Assembly (NCBI GenBank): GCA_964511535.1
Contig: CAZEFW010000054.1
Location: 1 to 49,517 of the forward strand
DNA: 49,517 nucleotides
Source: CAZCFB01 sp964511535
Lineage (GTDB): Bacteria; Myxococcota_A; Polyangia; GCA-2747355; CAZCFB01
Direction: 5' to 3'
Both the position numbers and the translations under genes were made by a program. Shown piece after piece: positions 21,129-30,620 of the stretch (within the stretch, counting starts at the first letter, position 1; each line of letters starts with the position of its first letter). Under the pieces are notes generated by a model. That model saw nothing but the letters and a program-made list of their open reading frames with translations. It had not been told where the DNA came from and searched no databases.

Positions 21129-22672
21129 TGGATCAGACCTCTGGTGGTCAGGGCTCCGCAAGCGGGGCGCCCGCCGGCCGATATTCTTACCTGGACCGGC
21201 TGCATGCGGTAACCAGGCCCGAGGTCTATCCGATGTTGGTACGCCAGTCGATCCTGGTCTGCGTGGTGATCGGCATCGCCTGCCTGGCCCACTGGGTGGA
21301 CGTCCTGCTGCGGCTGCCGCCGGTGCTCTTCCCGGCGCTGACCTACACGCTCGGCGTGCTCCTGTTGTTCCTCGGCATCCTCATCTCCTTCAACGCCTAC
21401 ACCTACCTGGTGCTGGAGGGGCGGGGCAGCCCGGCGCCGGAGATCAAGGAGACCACCCGGCTGGTGACCAACGGTCCGTACGCCGTGGTGAGGCACCCCA
21501 CGGTGACGGGGAAGCTGACCGGCATCTTCGGGGTGGGGCTCATGTTCCGCTCCGTCACCTTCCTGGTGGTTGTCTATCCGTTGCTGGTCTTCGCGGCGGT
21601 GCTGTCCAACTGGCGGGATCAGGAGGTTCCGCTGCTGCGACGATGGGAGGACGCGTACCGGCACTACAAGCGGCGGGTGCCAATGATCGTTCCCCGGGCG
21701 AGGGCCCTGCTTGCGCTGCTCTCCAGGCATCGGTGGGCGGCGCTGTCCCTGCTGGTGATGCTGGCCGCCACCGTGGCCGCCGGAGCCCATGGGACCGGCG
21801 CGCCGAAGCCCTGGCAGGTGCCGGGTGGCCTGCTGCTCGCCGTGCCGCTGTTCCTCGTGGCCGGGCTGGTGGGGGCCGCCTCCGTGGGCGCGGTGCACGG
21901 CAGCGGCCCCGGCAGCCATCCCGTGACAGCGGCGCTGGGGCGCGGCTTCGTGCGCGGGCTCCTGCAAGTCCCCCGGCAGGGCTATGCGAGCGTGGTGACC
22001 GAGCTCTGCCCCGGCTCGCGGGGCTCGTTGTCGAGTCACCTCGCCTTGCACCAGGCCGCGAAGTGGCACGCCATCGGGACCTTCATCCTGGCCGGCATCG
22101 CCTGGAAGGTGCTGGCCGGATCTTCGCGGCCAGCGGCCATGGCGCTCATGGCCGGGCTGGCGGCGGCCTCCATCGTGGCGTGGGTGGCTTGCTTGCCGCT
22201 ATACCGCCGCGTGGCAGGCCGGGGCGCCACGGCCTCAGGGGAGGATGAGTGGCCCGGCGGCGCGCGCTCCGCGGCGCTGCTGCTGCTGGCCCTGGCACAG
22301 ATCGGGCTGGAGCTGGCGGCGTGCGCGGCGCTGGTGCCGGTGGCGTGCGGCGAGGTCCCCCTGGAACAGATGGCGTGGTTGTTGCCCTTCGTCCCGGCGC
22401 TGGCCCGCTGTCCGTTGACCTATAACGGCGCAGGGGCGCAAGAGGTGGGGCTCTGGCTGCTCCTGGGCGCCCAGGGCGTCTCACCGGCGAGCGCCGTGAT
22501 CTTCTCGCTGCTGATCCACCTGGCCCGGCTGCCGTGGCGCCTCCTCGGCGGCGGCTTGTTTCTGTTTCAGGTCTCGCGGGTCTGGTCACCCGCCGACGAG
22601 GACCTGGGCGAGGGCGTCGGCCAGGTGTTGGGTCAAAATAAGCAGCGGACCAATTCGGCGACGACGATGTGA
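21128..22672 (+). CDS. Membrane fusion: ICMT/PEMT-like methyltransferase plus flippase/LPG-synthase-like domain
   Basis: 514 residues with about ten or more membrane spans. The N-terminal 200 residues resemble isoprenylcysteine carboxyl methyltransferase/phospholipid methyltransferases: four spans and the SAM/lipid-head motif TNGPYAVVRHP (114-124), then LVVVYPLLVF and DAYRHYKRRVP. The C-terminal 300 residues resemble the lysylphosphatidylglycerol synthase membrane domain (UPF0104-like), especially LPFVPALARCPLTYNGAGAQ-EVG followed by LLGAQGVSPASAVIFSLLIH. The start overlaps the stop of the radical SAM gene. The fusion suggests a lipid-linked intermediate that is methylated and moved across the inner membrane. 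Both domain calls are by motif only; the second is weaker. Confidence 0.68.
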   Translation: MDQTSGGQGSASGAPAGRYSYLDRLHAVTRPEVYPMLVRQSILVCVVIGIACLAHWVDVLLRLPPVLFPALTYTLGVLLLFLGILISFNAYTYLVLEGRGSPAPEIKETTRLVTNGPYAVVRHPTVTGKLTGIFGVGLMFRSVTFLVVVYPLLVFAAVLSNWRDQEVPLLRRWEDAYRHYKRRVPMIVPRARALLALLSRHRWAALSLLVMLAATVAAGAHGTGAPKPWQVPGGLLLAVPLFLVAGLVGAASVGAVHGSGPGSHPVTAALGRGFVRGLLQVPRQGYASVVTELCPGSRGSLSSHLALHQAAKWHAIGTFILAGIAWKVLAGSSRPAAMALMAGLAAASIVAWVACLPLYRRVAGRGATASGEDEWPGGARSAALLLLALAQIGLELAACAALVPVACGEVPLEQMAWLLPFVPALARCPLTYNGAGAQEVGLWLLLGAQGVSPASAVIFSLLIHLARLPWRLLGGGLFLFQVSRVWSPADEDLGEGVGQVLGQNKQRTNSATTM

Positions 22673-22674
22673 GC

Positions 22675-23721
22675 ATGGCCACCACCCCTTCAAATAGCCA
22701 GCGCCAGGGAGGCCACGACGCCGGGCGCGCTGCGCCCGCTCCCAGCTTTTCGGTGGTGGTGCCCTGCCATGACGGCGCTCGCTACCTCGTGCGCGTGCTG
22801 GACGCCCTCGTCGCCCTGACCCCCGCGCCCGTGGAGATCATCGTCGTGGATGACGCCTCGTCGGACGACAGCGCCGAGATCTGCGCCCGGTACCCGGTGC
22901 AGCTGGTCAGCTTTCCCCACAAGCGGGGGGTCGCCTCGGCGCGCAACGCGGGGGCATCCCGCGCCACGGGCGACGTCGTGGTGTTCATCGACGCTGACGT
23001 GGTGGTGCCGCGGGACCTCATCGCCCGCCTCGCGGCCTTCTTCCAGAGCGAGCAGGAGATCGTCGCCGCCAGCGCGCTGCTGGACCCCGACTTCAGCGAA
23101 GGAGGCTTCTTCTCGGAGTTCCTCAACCGCCGCATGCACCACGGGTTCTCTCACCTGCGCGAGGGCGTGACCACCCTGCTCACCAGCTGCGCCGCGGTGC
23201 GCAGGGACGCCTTCGACAGGGTCGGAGGCTTCGACGAGGCCGGCACCAGGGCGGTCAACGACGAGGCGACCCTCGGCTGGCGCCTGGCGGATCTCGGCCT
23301 CGATGCGGCCATCCTGGACGACCTGCTGGTGCAGCACTTGAAGGTGATGACCCTGGGCAGCTGGTGCCGCAAGTTCTGGGACGAGGGGCGTCAGTGGGTG
23401 CTCCTGGCGCGCAGGCACCGGCATGAATCGCGAACCGGGACGCTGATGCTCCTGCAGCTGCGTCGGCCGCTCAACGTGGCCCTTGTCGTGCTGGGCGTCC
23501 CGGCCCTGGCGGCCGCGCCCCTGGCGCCGCTGCCTGCCCTGGGGCTGGCCTCCGCGGCCGCCACCGGCTTCCTGGTGCTCAACGGAGGCTACCTGCGGGA
23601 TCTGGGCCGCGACCGGTCCGCGGCCTGGCGCCTGGGCGCCGCGGGCATGGTGCTGCTCGAGGCGTGCCTCCACGCTGGCGGGATGGCCCACGGCCTGCTC
23701 AACCCCGGGGCAGGTGGATGA
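22675..23721 (+). CDS. Family 2 glycosyltransferase, membrane-anchored
   Basis: 348 residues from the ATG at 22675; a GTG at 22669 overlapping the previous stop (GTGA) is the alternative. GT-A fold motifs: FSVVVPCHDGARYL, EIIVVDDASSDDS, GVASARNAGASRATGDVV, VFIDADVVVP (DxD-like) and RVGGFDEAGTRAVNDEATLG as the ED-type acceptor/base motif. Three C-terminal hydrophobic segments (from about residue 265) anchor it in the inner membrane. It would transfer a sugar from a nucleotide or lipid donor at the cytoplasmic face. It overlaps the next radical SAM gene. The same GT2-rSAM pairing occurs at 45145-47392. Confidence 0.93.
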   Translation: MATTPSNSQRQGGHDAGRAAPAPSFSVVVPCHDGARYLVRVLDALVALTPAPVEIIVVDDASSDDSAEICARYPVQLVSFPHKRGVASARNAGASRATGDVVVFIDADVVVPRDLIARLAAFFQSEQEIVAASALLDPDFSEGGFFSEFLNRRMHHGFSHLREGVTTLLTSCAAVRRDAFDRVGGFDEAGTRAVNDEATLGWRLADLGLDAAILDDLLVQHLKVMTLGSWCRKFWDEGRQWVLLARRHRHESRTGTLMLLQLRRPLNVALVVLGVPALAAAPLAPLPALGLASAAATGFLVLNGGYLRDLGRDRSAAWRLGAAGMVLLEACLHAGGMAHGLLNPGAGG

Positions 23722-24848
23722 TGCTCTCCGGTCGCCTGAGGAACTCTCCCCTGGTCCGCTATCAGCTGCCCTACCTGCTGGGCGGCTGGCGTCGCCGCCT
23801 GCTGGGCGGCGGGCCGCTCTGCCTGACCTTCTTCGTCACCTCCGCATGCAACGCGCGCTGCGCCCACTGCCTCAACGCTGGCCGGCGGGAAGCCCCCGGG
23901 AAGCTGCTGACGCCGGACGAGGTGGATCGCATCGCGGCCACCACGGGGCCGCTGATGAACCTGTTGATCAGCGGCGGGGAGCCGTTCCTCCGCCCCGACC
24001 TGCCCGAGCTCGTCGAGCCCTTCGCCCGCCGCTGCGGCCTGCGGCAGGTCACGGTGCCCACCAACGGCAGCATGCCGGAGCGGGTGGAAGCCGGCGCCGC
24101 GAGCATCGCCAGGGCGTGCCCCGGGGCCAAGACGAACATCCGGGTCGCCCTGGACGGGCCGCCCGCTCTTCACGACCAGATCCGGGACATCGAGGGCGGC
24201 TTCGAGCTGGCCATGGAGACGGTCCAGCGCATCTCACGCCTCGGCGCCCGACACCCGAACCTGTGGCTCGAGCTCTGCTTCACCCTCTCCCGGCGCAACT
24301 GGAACGCCTACGAGCCGCTGCTGGACGAGCTGGAGCGGCGGGGCGTGGAGCAGCTGCCGTACATCATCCTCTGCCGGCCGCCCACCATGGAGCCAGACCT
24401 GTGGGACGTCTCCCCCCAACAGTACGACGCGGCGCACCAGGCGCGCAGGGCGCGGCTCCAGCAGCGTTCCGCAGGGGCGTCGCGCCCCCAGGCAATGTTT
24501 CATCGCGTGATCAACGCGTACATGGACACCACCCGGCGACAGATTCTGCGCATCCTGCAGGAGCCGGAGTTCCGCTGGCGATGCAGCGCCGGCTCTCTCT
24601 CCCTGGTGCTGGATGAGGGGGGCGAGGTCTACCCCTGCGAGACATCCTGGCAATCGCTGGGGAACCTCCGTGAGCTGGACTACGACATGCGCCAGGTGCT
24701 CCGGGGGGAGGCGCTGCGCCGGTTCCGTCAGGAGCGCAAGCAGGGGTGCAGGTGCACCCACGAGACAAACGTCACCCTCGACAGCTCCCTGACCCTCCCC
24801 GCCCTGCTGTCCGGGGTCCAGAGCGTATTCAAGCAACGTTCAAGCTGA
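23718..24848 (+). CDS. Radical SAM protein with Cys-rich C-terminus (SPASM-like)
   Basis: 376 residues; ATGs at 23718 and 23721 are both in frame and overlap the GT2 stop. The cluster is C44-x3-C48-x2-C51 (TSACNARCAHC), and the SAM site is LISGGEPFLRPDLPE. The C-terminal third has further Cys in RCSAGSLSLVL, EVYPCETS and KQGCRCTHETN, typical of SPASM/Twitch auxiliary iron-sulfur sites. It is a close relative of the protein at 45145 (shared FFVTSxCNARCxHC, CETxxxxLGNLRE and the CxCxxxxN end). It has no peptide-binding RRE-like N-terminus. The substrate is unknown; the partnership with a GT2 suggests a sugar or glycolipid. Confidence 0.9.
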   Translation: MMLSGRLRNSPLVRYQLPYLLGGWRRRLLGGGPLCLTFFVTSACNARCAHCLNAGRREAPGKLLTPDEVDRIAATTGPLMNLLISGGEPFLRPDLPELVEPFARRCGLRQVTVPTNGSMPERVEAGAASIARACPGAKTNIRVALDGPPALHDQIRDIEGGFELAMETVQRISRLGARHPNLWLELCFTLSRRNWNAYEPLLDELERRGVEQLPYIILCRPPTMEPDLWDVSPQQYDAAHQARRARLQQRSAGASRPQAMFHRVINAYMDTTRRQILRILQEPEFRWRCSAGSLSLVLDEGGEVYPCETSWQSLGNLRELDYDMRQVLRGEALRRFRQERKQGCRCTHETNVTLDSSLTLPALLSGVQSVFKQRSS

Positions 24849-25026
24849 TTCTTTGTCTGTTCGGGAACACAAATCCTTGCGACTCTCCCTGTTATTCTGG
24901 CACGTTATTGCGATGCTGGCCGAAGAAGCAGGAGGAGGACCCGCGCGCCTCCCCGGGGAACCGACCTGGCCAGAAATCTGCGCGACGATCCTGGCGCTAA
25001 CTCCGCGCCGGCGCCATCCGGGGGCC

Positions 25027-25031
25027 GGAGG
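25027..25031 (+). promoter_or_regulatory. Shine-Dalgarno supporting a GTG start
   Basis: GGAGG lies 6 nt before the GTG at 25038, which fixes the start of the 716-residue membrane protein. The 189 nt upstream (24849-25037) have no other convincing feature. Confidence 0.6.
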
Positions 25032-25037
25032 CACAGG

Positions 25038-27188
25038 GTGAACAAGGGGCAAGCCTGGCGACTCGCCCTGGGGGCGGGCGCGCTGATGACCAACGGCGTG
25101 ATCATGGCTCACGCCTCGGAGGACATCTCCGCGCCCGTGGCCCTGCTGCGGGCCGCGTCGGGCCTGGCGCTGACCTTCTTCGTGCCGGGGCTCTCCTTTC
25201 TGTCTTTCTGCCGCCGCCTCGGGCTGCTGAAGGCCACCACGCCGTTGTTCTACGCGCTGGTATACAGCGCGTTGATAACCCTTTGCAGCCACGCGGCGGC
25301 GCAAAAGGCGCTGGTCCTGTCCGGCCAAACCGCCGAGCCGCACCTGATGCTCGGCGCGGCCGCCGTCATGTTCCTCCTGGGCGCCGTGCTGTCGGCCGTC
25401 GGGGGCAAGCCCGTGGAGACGATCTGGCCATCCAGGCAGATCCTCGGCTTTGGGCTGGTCACAATCCTCGCAGTCTCCACCTTTGCCTACGCCGTGTCGC
25501 CGCCCCACATGGTCCCCATCAGCAACTACATTCCGGAGCAGATCTACCGGTACGTGCCGCAAATGCAATTCAAGGCCTTGCCCTATGGCACCACCATCTC
25601 CCCGGGCACCGGCTGGCGAAACCTCGACGATGGCGGCCTCGAGTTGATCGGCGAGAGTGGGAACCTGATCCTGACCAACGAAGGTGATACCCCGGCCGCC
25701 ATGCAGATGAGGTTCCTGGCGATCAACAGGTCCACCGTGGACCTCTACATCATGGCCGAGCTGGGCAGCATGCCCCTGCCTGTCCAAACCATGGACATCG
25801 GGGGCGGGGGATACCTGAAAGATATCAGGCTCCTGGAAAATGCCGGCGTTGTGCTCCACAGCCGCTTTGATAGCCGCATCCACCCGCGCAACCGCATGAC
25901 CTCCAGCGTCATCCTGGCGCCCAAACTGAACGTGCCCCCGGGGCAGCACATCCTGCGCTTCACCCTCACCCCGGACGACGCCGAGGTCACCTCCACCGAC
26001 TGGCCTGTGCGCATCTACGACCTGTCCGGCCTGTCGGCCCGGGATACATACCGGGCGCTTACCCGCAGCATCTTCATCGGGGACATGGGCGACACCCAGG
26101 AGACCCTGGACATGGCCAGGAACTTCCGCTGGCACTGGATCCAGCACTCCTCCACCTACAGCGGCATGGACATGTCGGACGGCGGACCGACCTCGGTGGC
26201 AGACGAGCCACCCGGCCACCATTTCTATTGCTTCCTGGCCATGACCTTCATCAAGGACTGCATCACCTCGGTGAGTCTTCTCTGGCTGGCCGAGCTGGCC
26301 CTGCTCATCCTGGTCTGCCTGCTGCTGGCCTTCGAGGCCAGCCCGGCGACGCGCTGGTGGCACGTGATCCCGCTGCTGGTGGGCAGCCTGATCTACGCGC
26401 GCCTCTGCCGATATGGGCTCGAGTCCAACACCCCGGAGACCCTCTACCTGCTGGTCTGGCTCGCCGGCATGAAGGCGCTGCTGGACGGACGAGGCCGCCT
26501 GGCCGTGCTGCTGGCAACGGCGTCGTTCCTGGTGCATGTCATCACGCCCTACTGCCTGATCACCCTGGCGGCGGCCATGGTGGTGGTGCGGCGTGATCTC
26601 CGCGGCGTGCGCTTCGCGGCGCTGGTGTTCCTGGCCCTGGCCCTGACCACGGGGCTGCGATGGCTGATCATCTCCATCGACATCGGCCCCGCCGGGGCGC
26701 TCATCAGCGGGCAAAACCTCCCCATGGGCAGCGCCCGAATGACCACGCTCAAGGCCGTGCTGCTGGGCGGCGATCTGTCCCAGCTGCCGACGCTCATCAC
26801 ACGAGCCGTGAGCTTCATGGAGCAGGGTATGGCCATCACGGGCGGCGCCCTCGCCATCGTGCCCCTGCTCTGCCTCGTCCCCAGGTCGGTCCTGCACCCG
26901 TCGGTCAACAGGCAGTGGATGGTGCTGGCGCTCTTTTCCCTGTTCCACGCCTGCGCCCTGAGCGTCATCGATTTCCACCGCGCCCACCACATGGGGCCGC
27001 TCATCTTCCCGTCGGTGACCGCCGCGACCGCGCTCCTGCCCCGGATTCGCCGGGTCCCTCTGGCGGTGGGGATCTTGGCGGTCCTGCTGATCCTGGGCGC
27101 GGGCACGCTGGCCTACCTGCTCGTGGCCTCGGCGGACTACACCGGCACCTTCTCCAGCTACCACCTGCACCTCTGGACCCACCGGTAA
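25038..27188 (+). CDS. Large multi-span membrane protein, function unknown
   Basis: 716 residues. About four or five N-terminal spans (ALTFFVPGLSFLSFC, LGAAAVMFLLGAVLS, FGLVTILAVSTFAYAV) precede a 230-residue periplasmic beta-rich domain (SNYIPEQIYRYVPQMQFKAL through GDMGDTQETLDMA). Some nine further spans follow (WLAELALLILVCLLLAF, MALTTGLRWLIIS-like, IVPLLCLVPRSVL). This resembles other polytopic proteins of surface-polysaccharide clusters but no catalytic motif of a known glycosyltransferase-C family could be pinned down. It follows the GT2-rSAM pair on the same strand after 189 nt. It could be a glycosyltransferase, a polymerase or an export protein; I do not recognise it. Confidence 0.75.
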   Translation: MNKGQAWRLALGAGALMTNGVIMAHASEDISAPVALLRAASGLALTFFVPGLSFLSFCRRLGLLKATTPLFYALVYSALITLCSHAAAQKALVLSGQTAEPHLMLGAAAVMFLLGAVLSAVGGKPVETIWPSRQILGFGLVTILAVSTFAYAVSPPHMVPISNYIPEQIYRYVPQMQFKALPYGTTISPGTGWRNLDDGGLELIGESGNLILTNEGDTPAAMQMRFLAINRSTVDLYIMAELGSMPLPVQTMDIGGGGYLKDIRLLENAGVVLHSRFDSRIHPRNRMTSSVILAPKLNVPPGQHILRFTLTPDDAEVTSTDWPVRIYDLSGLSARDTYRALTRSIFIGDMGDTQETLDMARNFRWHWIQHSSTYSGMDMSDGGPTSVADEPPGHHFYCFLAMTFIKDCITSVSLLWLAELALLILVCLLLAFEASPATRWWHVIPLLVGSLIYARLCRYGLESNTPETLYLLVWLAGMKALLDGRGRLAVLLATASFLVHVITPYCLITLAAAMVVVRRDLRGVRFAALVFLALALTTGLRWLIISIDIGPAGALISGQNLPMGSARMTTLKAVLLGGDLSQLPTLITRAVSFMEQGMAITGGALAIVPLLCLVPRSVLHPSVNRQWMVLALFSLFHACALSVIDFHRAHHMGPLIFPSVTAATALLPRIRRVPLAVGILAVLLILGAGTLAYLLVASADYTGTFSSYHLHLWTHR

Positions 27189-27219
27189 GCGGCCGCCGGG
27201 GCGACGCGCTCCCCATATA

Positions 27220-27249
27220 TCGACATCCCTGGCGCTCGGGGGCTACATT
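27220..27249 (+). promoter_or_regulatory. Promoter giving a near-leaderless transcript
   Basis: TCGACA (27220-27225) and TACATT (27244-27249) are 18 nt apart. The -10 box ends 8 nt before the ATG at 27258, so the transcript would start at or just before the start codon. GGAG touches the ATG, too near for normal use. Confidence 0.5.
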
Positions 27250-27257
27250 GGTCGGAG

Positions 27258-28838
27258 ATGTTCACCTGGCCAAGGCCTGCGCAATGCGGCTCCCCGACGT
27301 CCTGGCTCCTGGGCGGGGTGGTCCTGCTCTTCTGTTGCCTGAACCTGGCGATGCACCTCCTGGTGGGCCGGGTGCCCGACATCGAAGAGGCCACCTACGC
27401 CCTGCTGGCGCTGTCGGAGCTGGATCGCTGGACCGGCGGGAACCGGGTGGACCTCAACATGTTCGCCGCGGCCCTCAACACCCGCTTCTACACGCCGCTG
27501 TACATCCACATGCTCGCGCTCACCTACTGGGGCCTGGGCGTGGAACAGGTCCTCGTGCTGGTGCCCAACATGGCCCTCGGGGCCATGGCGCTGGTCTCGG
27601 TCCACCGCGCGACCCTGGCGCTGGGGGGTACCCGGTGGGACGGGCTGACCGCCGCGCTCCTGCTGGCCTGCTTCCCGGGCTTCCTCCAGGCGAGCGCGGG
27701 GTCCTACGTGGACTACGCCATGGCCTGCTGGTCCGCCGTGGCGTTCTACTTCTTCGCCGCCTATCGCGGGTCGTTGATCAGGTTCACCTGGGTGCAAGCC
27801 GGATACCTGGTGGGCCTGAGCCTGGCCATCGCCTGCGGCCTGATGTCTCGTTGGTCGTTCGCTCTGCTCCCGGTCTCTCTGTTCCTGCCCGACCTGGTCC
27901 GCACCCTGTGGCGCCGCGCGCTGGACGGCAAGAACCTGCTGCGGCGCCACCTCTTGCCCTACCTGGCCGCCCTGGCCGGCGCCTTGCCCCTGCTGCACTG
28001 GCTGCTCACCGTCGCTGATATCGAGCGGCTGCGCGACACGCCGGGGAGCGAGGACTCGGGCCTCACGTACGGCGAGTCGCTGGTCTATTACCTCGACGTG
28101 CTGGGCCCGCAGGGCATGGGCCTCGCGCTGACCGTCATCGGGGCGGGCCTGCTCGCCGCCAGCCTCCGGCCGCTGCTCCGCTCGTACGGGACCGGCCCTC
28201 TGGTCTGCTGGCTCGCGGTGTGCCTGCTCTTCTTCGCCGCGATCCTGCGCAAGAAGGAGATCTATGTCCTGTACGCCTACCCGGCCCTGAGCCTGCTGAC
28301 GGTGCACGCCCTGGTGTCGCTGCCCTGGCGGCGGATGCGCGCCCTGGCCCGGGGGGCGCTGGTGGTCGCGGCGCTCGCCACGGCGGTGACCCACGTGGCC
28401 ACCCTCCCGCCACAAAGCCCGCGCTTCTACCGCGAGGTCATCCGCCAGGTCGAGCGGTCCTGGGACGGCGAGCGGCCCGCCAGGCTGCTGATCCACACCG
28501 GCGAGCCCACCGCATCCTCGGCCTACTCCTGGCTCACTTTCGCCTTCGAAAACGCCGCCTCCAGGGGGACGCCCAAGGTCTTCTACCGCATCCACGATTC
28601 GCAGCAGCAGGCCGGGATCGACTTCTGCAAGCTCGGCCCGAAAGGGGCAGACTTCCTCTTGCTCGGCCTGAACCCGGCGCCAGGCGGCGGCCCGGGCCGC
28701 GATGAGCAGGCCGTGGTGGGCTGCCCGCTGTGGCGACGCGCGGCCCCGACCTACGACCTGGCGCGGCTGGGGCACCTGCGCGGCGAGGCCGCCCTGTTCA
28801 GGGCGGTGAAGCGCAAACCTGCCCCCGGCAGACGTTGA
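27258..28838 (+). CDS. Glycosyltransferase-C-like membrane protein (ArnT/PMT-like)
   Basis: 526 residues. After the first span the periplasmic loop carries VPDIEEATYALLALSELDRW, the acidic pair seen in the first loop of GT39/GT83 enzymes (ArnT, PMT), where it is catalytic. About ten more spans follow, among them VLVLVPNMALGAMALVSV, GLSLAIACGLMSRWSFALLP and WLAVCLLFFAAIL. KKEIYVLYAYPALSLL is like the conserved K-x-x-Y/P segment near the last spans. The C-terminal 150 residues are soluble and periplasmic. It would use a polyprenyl-phosphate sugar donor and a lipid or protein acceptor; the acceptor is unknown. It is probably transcribed on its own. Confidence 0.78.
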   Translation: MFTWPRPAQCGSPTSWLLGGVVLLFCCLNLAMHLLVGRVPDIEEATYALLALSELDRWTGGNRVDLNMFAAALNTRFYTPLYIHMLALTYWGLGVEQVLVLVPNMALGAMALVSVHRATLALGGTRWDGLTAALLLACFPGFLQASAGSYVDYAMACWSAVAFYFFAAYRGSLIRFTWVQAGYLVGLSLAIACGLMSRWSFALLPVSLFLPDLVRTLWRRALDGKNLLRRHLLPYLAALAGALPLLHWLLTVADIERLRDTPGSEDSGLTYGESLVYYLDVLGPQGMGLALTVIGAGLLAASLRPLLRSYGTGPLVCWLAVCLLFFAAILRKKEIYVLYAYPALSLLTVHALVSLPWRRMRALARGALVVAALATAVTHVATLPPQSPRFYREVIRQVERSWDGERPARLLIHTGEPTASSAYSWLTFAFENAASRGTPKVFYRIHDSQQQAGIDFCKLGPKGADFLLLGLNPAPGGGPGRDEQAVVGCPLWRRAAPTYDLARLGHLRGEAALFRAVKRKPAPGRR

Positions 28839-28943
28839 CGGTCCGAACCGAGCTGACCAATTTCAGCCGTGGGGCGCCGCCCCCGGTGGATCGATGCGCT
28901 CGCCCGCCGGCATCCATCGCCCCGTGGCCAGGCCCCCGCGCTG

Positions 28944-28952
28944 TGCTAGAAT
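28944..28952 (+). promoter_or_regulatory. Extended -10 promoter element
   Basis: TGCTAGAAT fits an extended -10 (TGn-TAGAAT), 54 nt before the TTG at 29007. It is followed by the small palindrome CACA-CTTCTC-TGTG. Confidence 0.4.
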
Positions 28953-29006
28953 CACACTTCTCTGTGTAACTTCGAGCAGTACCACTCGTTCCTCCCGGAA
29001 GAACGC

Positions 29007-30620
29007 TTGCCCAGTTGGCGCCACGACATCGCTGCAGCAGCCATCTGCCTCGCAGCCGCCCTGTTGATGACCTACCCCCTGGCGCGCGACCTGGAATCAC
29101 GCATCGCCGGCGAGTTCACTCATCCTGCCCCGAAGATGGAGATGTCCCTGGAGAAGGCGGCGTTTCATGGGCTGGAAAAGGGCCAGCTCTTCAACTGGGT
29201 CCACACGGACTTCTTCCATTACCCGCACGGGCAAACCCTGGTGCCCCGGATCGCTCGCTCGCTGAACCTGACCATGATCGCGCCCCTGCTGCGCTTCCTG
29301 GATCCCACCACGGCCCACAACGTCTTCATGCTGATCATCATGGTGCTCAACGGGTTCGCCATGTACCTGCTGGCTCGCCACTGTTTCCAGCGCTTCCTGC
29401 TGGCCCTGGCCTGCGGGCTGGCGTTTCAGTTCAACCCGTTCTTGCTGCTGAAATGGAACATGGGGTTCACTCAGAAAGTGATCCTCTTCTGGATCCCGCT
29501 GCACTTCTTGTTCCTCCTGTTGATGCACAGGAGCGGCAAGGTCCGGTACGCCGTGGCGGCCGGGGCCATGCTCTTCTTCGCTTACTACACCTACCCAATG
29601 TACGTGCCCTACATGGCGGCGATCCCGGCGTTCCTCTTCGCCTACCAGCTGGTCCTGCGCCGCCGCTTCCGCACGCCCGGGCTCGTCATGGTCGCGGCGG
29701 CCGTGTTCTGCTTCAGCGTCGCCTTGCTTGATTTTGTGTTGCTCGACCGGCCCCTCTCAGTGGCAAACTTCCCCGGGTACCAGTCCATCAACCCCCACGA
29801 CGCGCTGAACCTGACCAGCCCCCACCGGTTTCATATCCCGCACCCCGTGGGCCTTCCGTTTGGCGTGTCGATCATCAGCGTCGTGCTGGGGGGGTACGCC
29901 GCGTATCGCCTGCGAGGCTTCGCCGCGGTGTTTTGGATCAGCGCCGTGGCGCTGATCCTCATCGGCGGCGGCCCGTACATTTACTTCGGCGGGGAACGGT
30001 ACGCCTCGCCGGCGATCCTCTTCTATCGCTTCGTGCCCATGGCGGACAAGCTGTACTTCCCCCTGCGGGCCATGTCGGTGGGAGGCGCCTGCCTGGTGCT
30101 CCTGATGGGCTACTTCTGCGCGATGATGTTCCCCCGCCGGCGGGCGCTGAGCAGGGCCGCGGGCGCGGCCATGTTGCTCCTGCTGCCGCTGGGGGAGACC
30201 TCGCTGTTGTTGCCCGAGCTGCTGCCGCCGGCGAGCAGCAAGGTCCAGAACACCAGCTTCTTCAACGCGATCCGGAGCGAACCCTTCACCGGCCTGCTCC
30301 ACCTGCCCGCGGCTGAGAAGCGCCAGGTCTTTTCCCTCTACGGGTTCTACACGAGCATCGCCGGAAAGAAGATGCTCAACGGCAATGACAACGCCACGAT
30401 CTCCATGCCGCTGCCCGCGTCGGGGGTCCCGCTGGCCGCCAAGCGCGAATACTGTCGCAAGCTCGAACGAGCGGACGTGGGGTACATCATCTGGCACAAA
30501 CGCGCGGCCAGGGAGGACCCGAGCATCGAGCTCGCCTGGCTTGCGACCGTGTTCCAGCGGCGAGTCTTCGCGGATGATCCAGGGCTGCTGATCTACAAGG
30601 TCAAGGGCGGCTGCCGCTGA
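29007..30620 (+). CDS. Multi-span membrane protein, YfhO/GT-C-like
   Basis: 537 residues from a TTG (GGAAGAA 5-6 nt upstream); no ATG or GTG lies nearby. The first span (AAAAICLAAALLMTYPLARD) is followed by a periplasmic loop with EKGQLFNWVHTDFFHYPHGQ, then about eleven spans (FLLALACGLAFQFNPFLLL, FWIPLHFLFLLLM, AVFWISAVALILIGGGPYIY). LPLRAMSVGGACLVLLMG fits the conserved P-x-R region before the late spans of YfhO-like proteins. A soluble C-terminal domain follows (FSLYGFYTSIAGKKMLNG, ERADVGYIIWHKRA). The general build is shared with the protein at 42466. It is probably a glycosyltransferase using a lipid-linked donor; this is inference from topology. Confidence 0.7.
   Translation: MPSWRHDIAAAAICLAAALLMTYPLARDLESRIAGEFTHPAPKMEMSLEKAAFHGLEKGQLFNWVHTDFFHYPHGQTLVPRIARSLNLTMIAPLLRFLDPTTAHNVFMLIIMVLNGFAMYLLARHCFQRFLLALACGLAFQFNPFLLLKWNMGFTQKVILFWIPLHFLFLLLMHRSGKVRYAVAAGAMLFFAYYTYPMYVPYMAAIPAFLFAYQLVLRRRFRTPGLVMVAAAVFCFSVALLDFVLLDRPLSVANFPGYQSINPHDALNLTSPHRFHIPHPVGLPFGVSIISVVLGGYAAYRLRGFAAVFWISAVALILIGGGPYIYFGGERYASPAILFYRFVPMADKLYFPLRAMSVGGACLVLLMGYFCAMMFPRRRALSRAAGAAMLLLLPLGETSLLLPELLPPASSKVQNTSFFNAIRSEPFTGLLHLPAAEKRQVFSLYGFYTSIAGKKMLNGNDNATISMPLPASGVPLAAKREYCRKLERADVGYIIWHKRAAREDPSIELAWLATVFQRRVFADDPGLLIYKVKGGCR

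Noticed and set aside
24853..25041. A 62-codon frame between the radical SAM gene and the membrane protein
   Set aside because: No Shine-Dalgarno, no family resemblance, and it overlaps the better supported GTG start at 25038.
24840..27182. A 780-codon open frame on the minus strand
   Set aside because: It is antisense to the 716-residue membrane protein, with the His/Gln/Gly/Arg-rich composition typical of shadows in high-GC DNA, and has no motifs.
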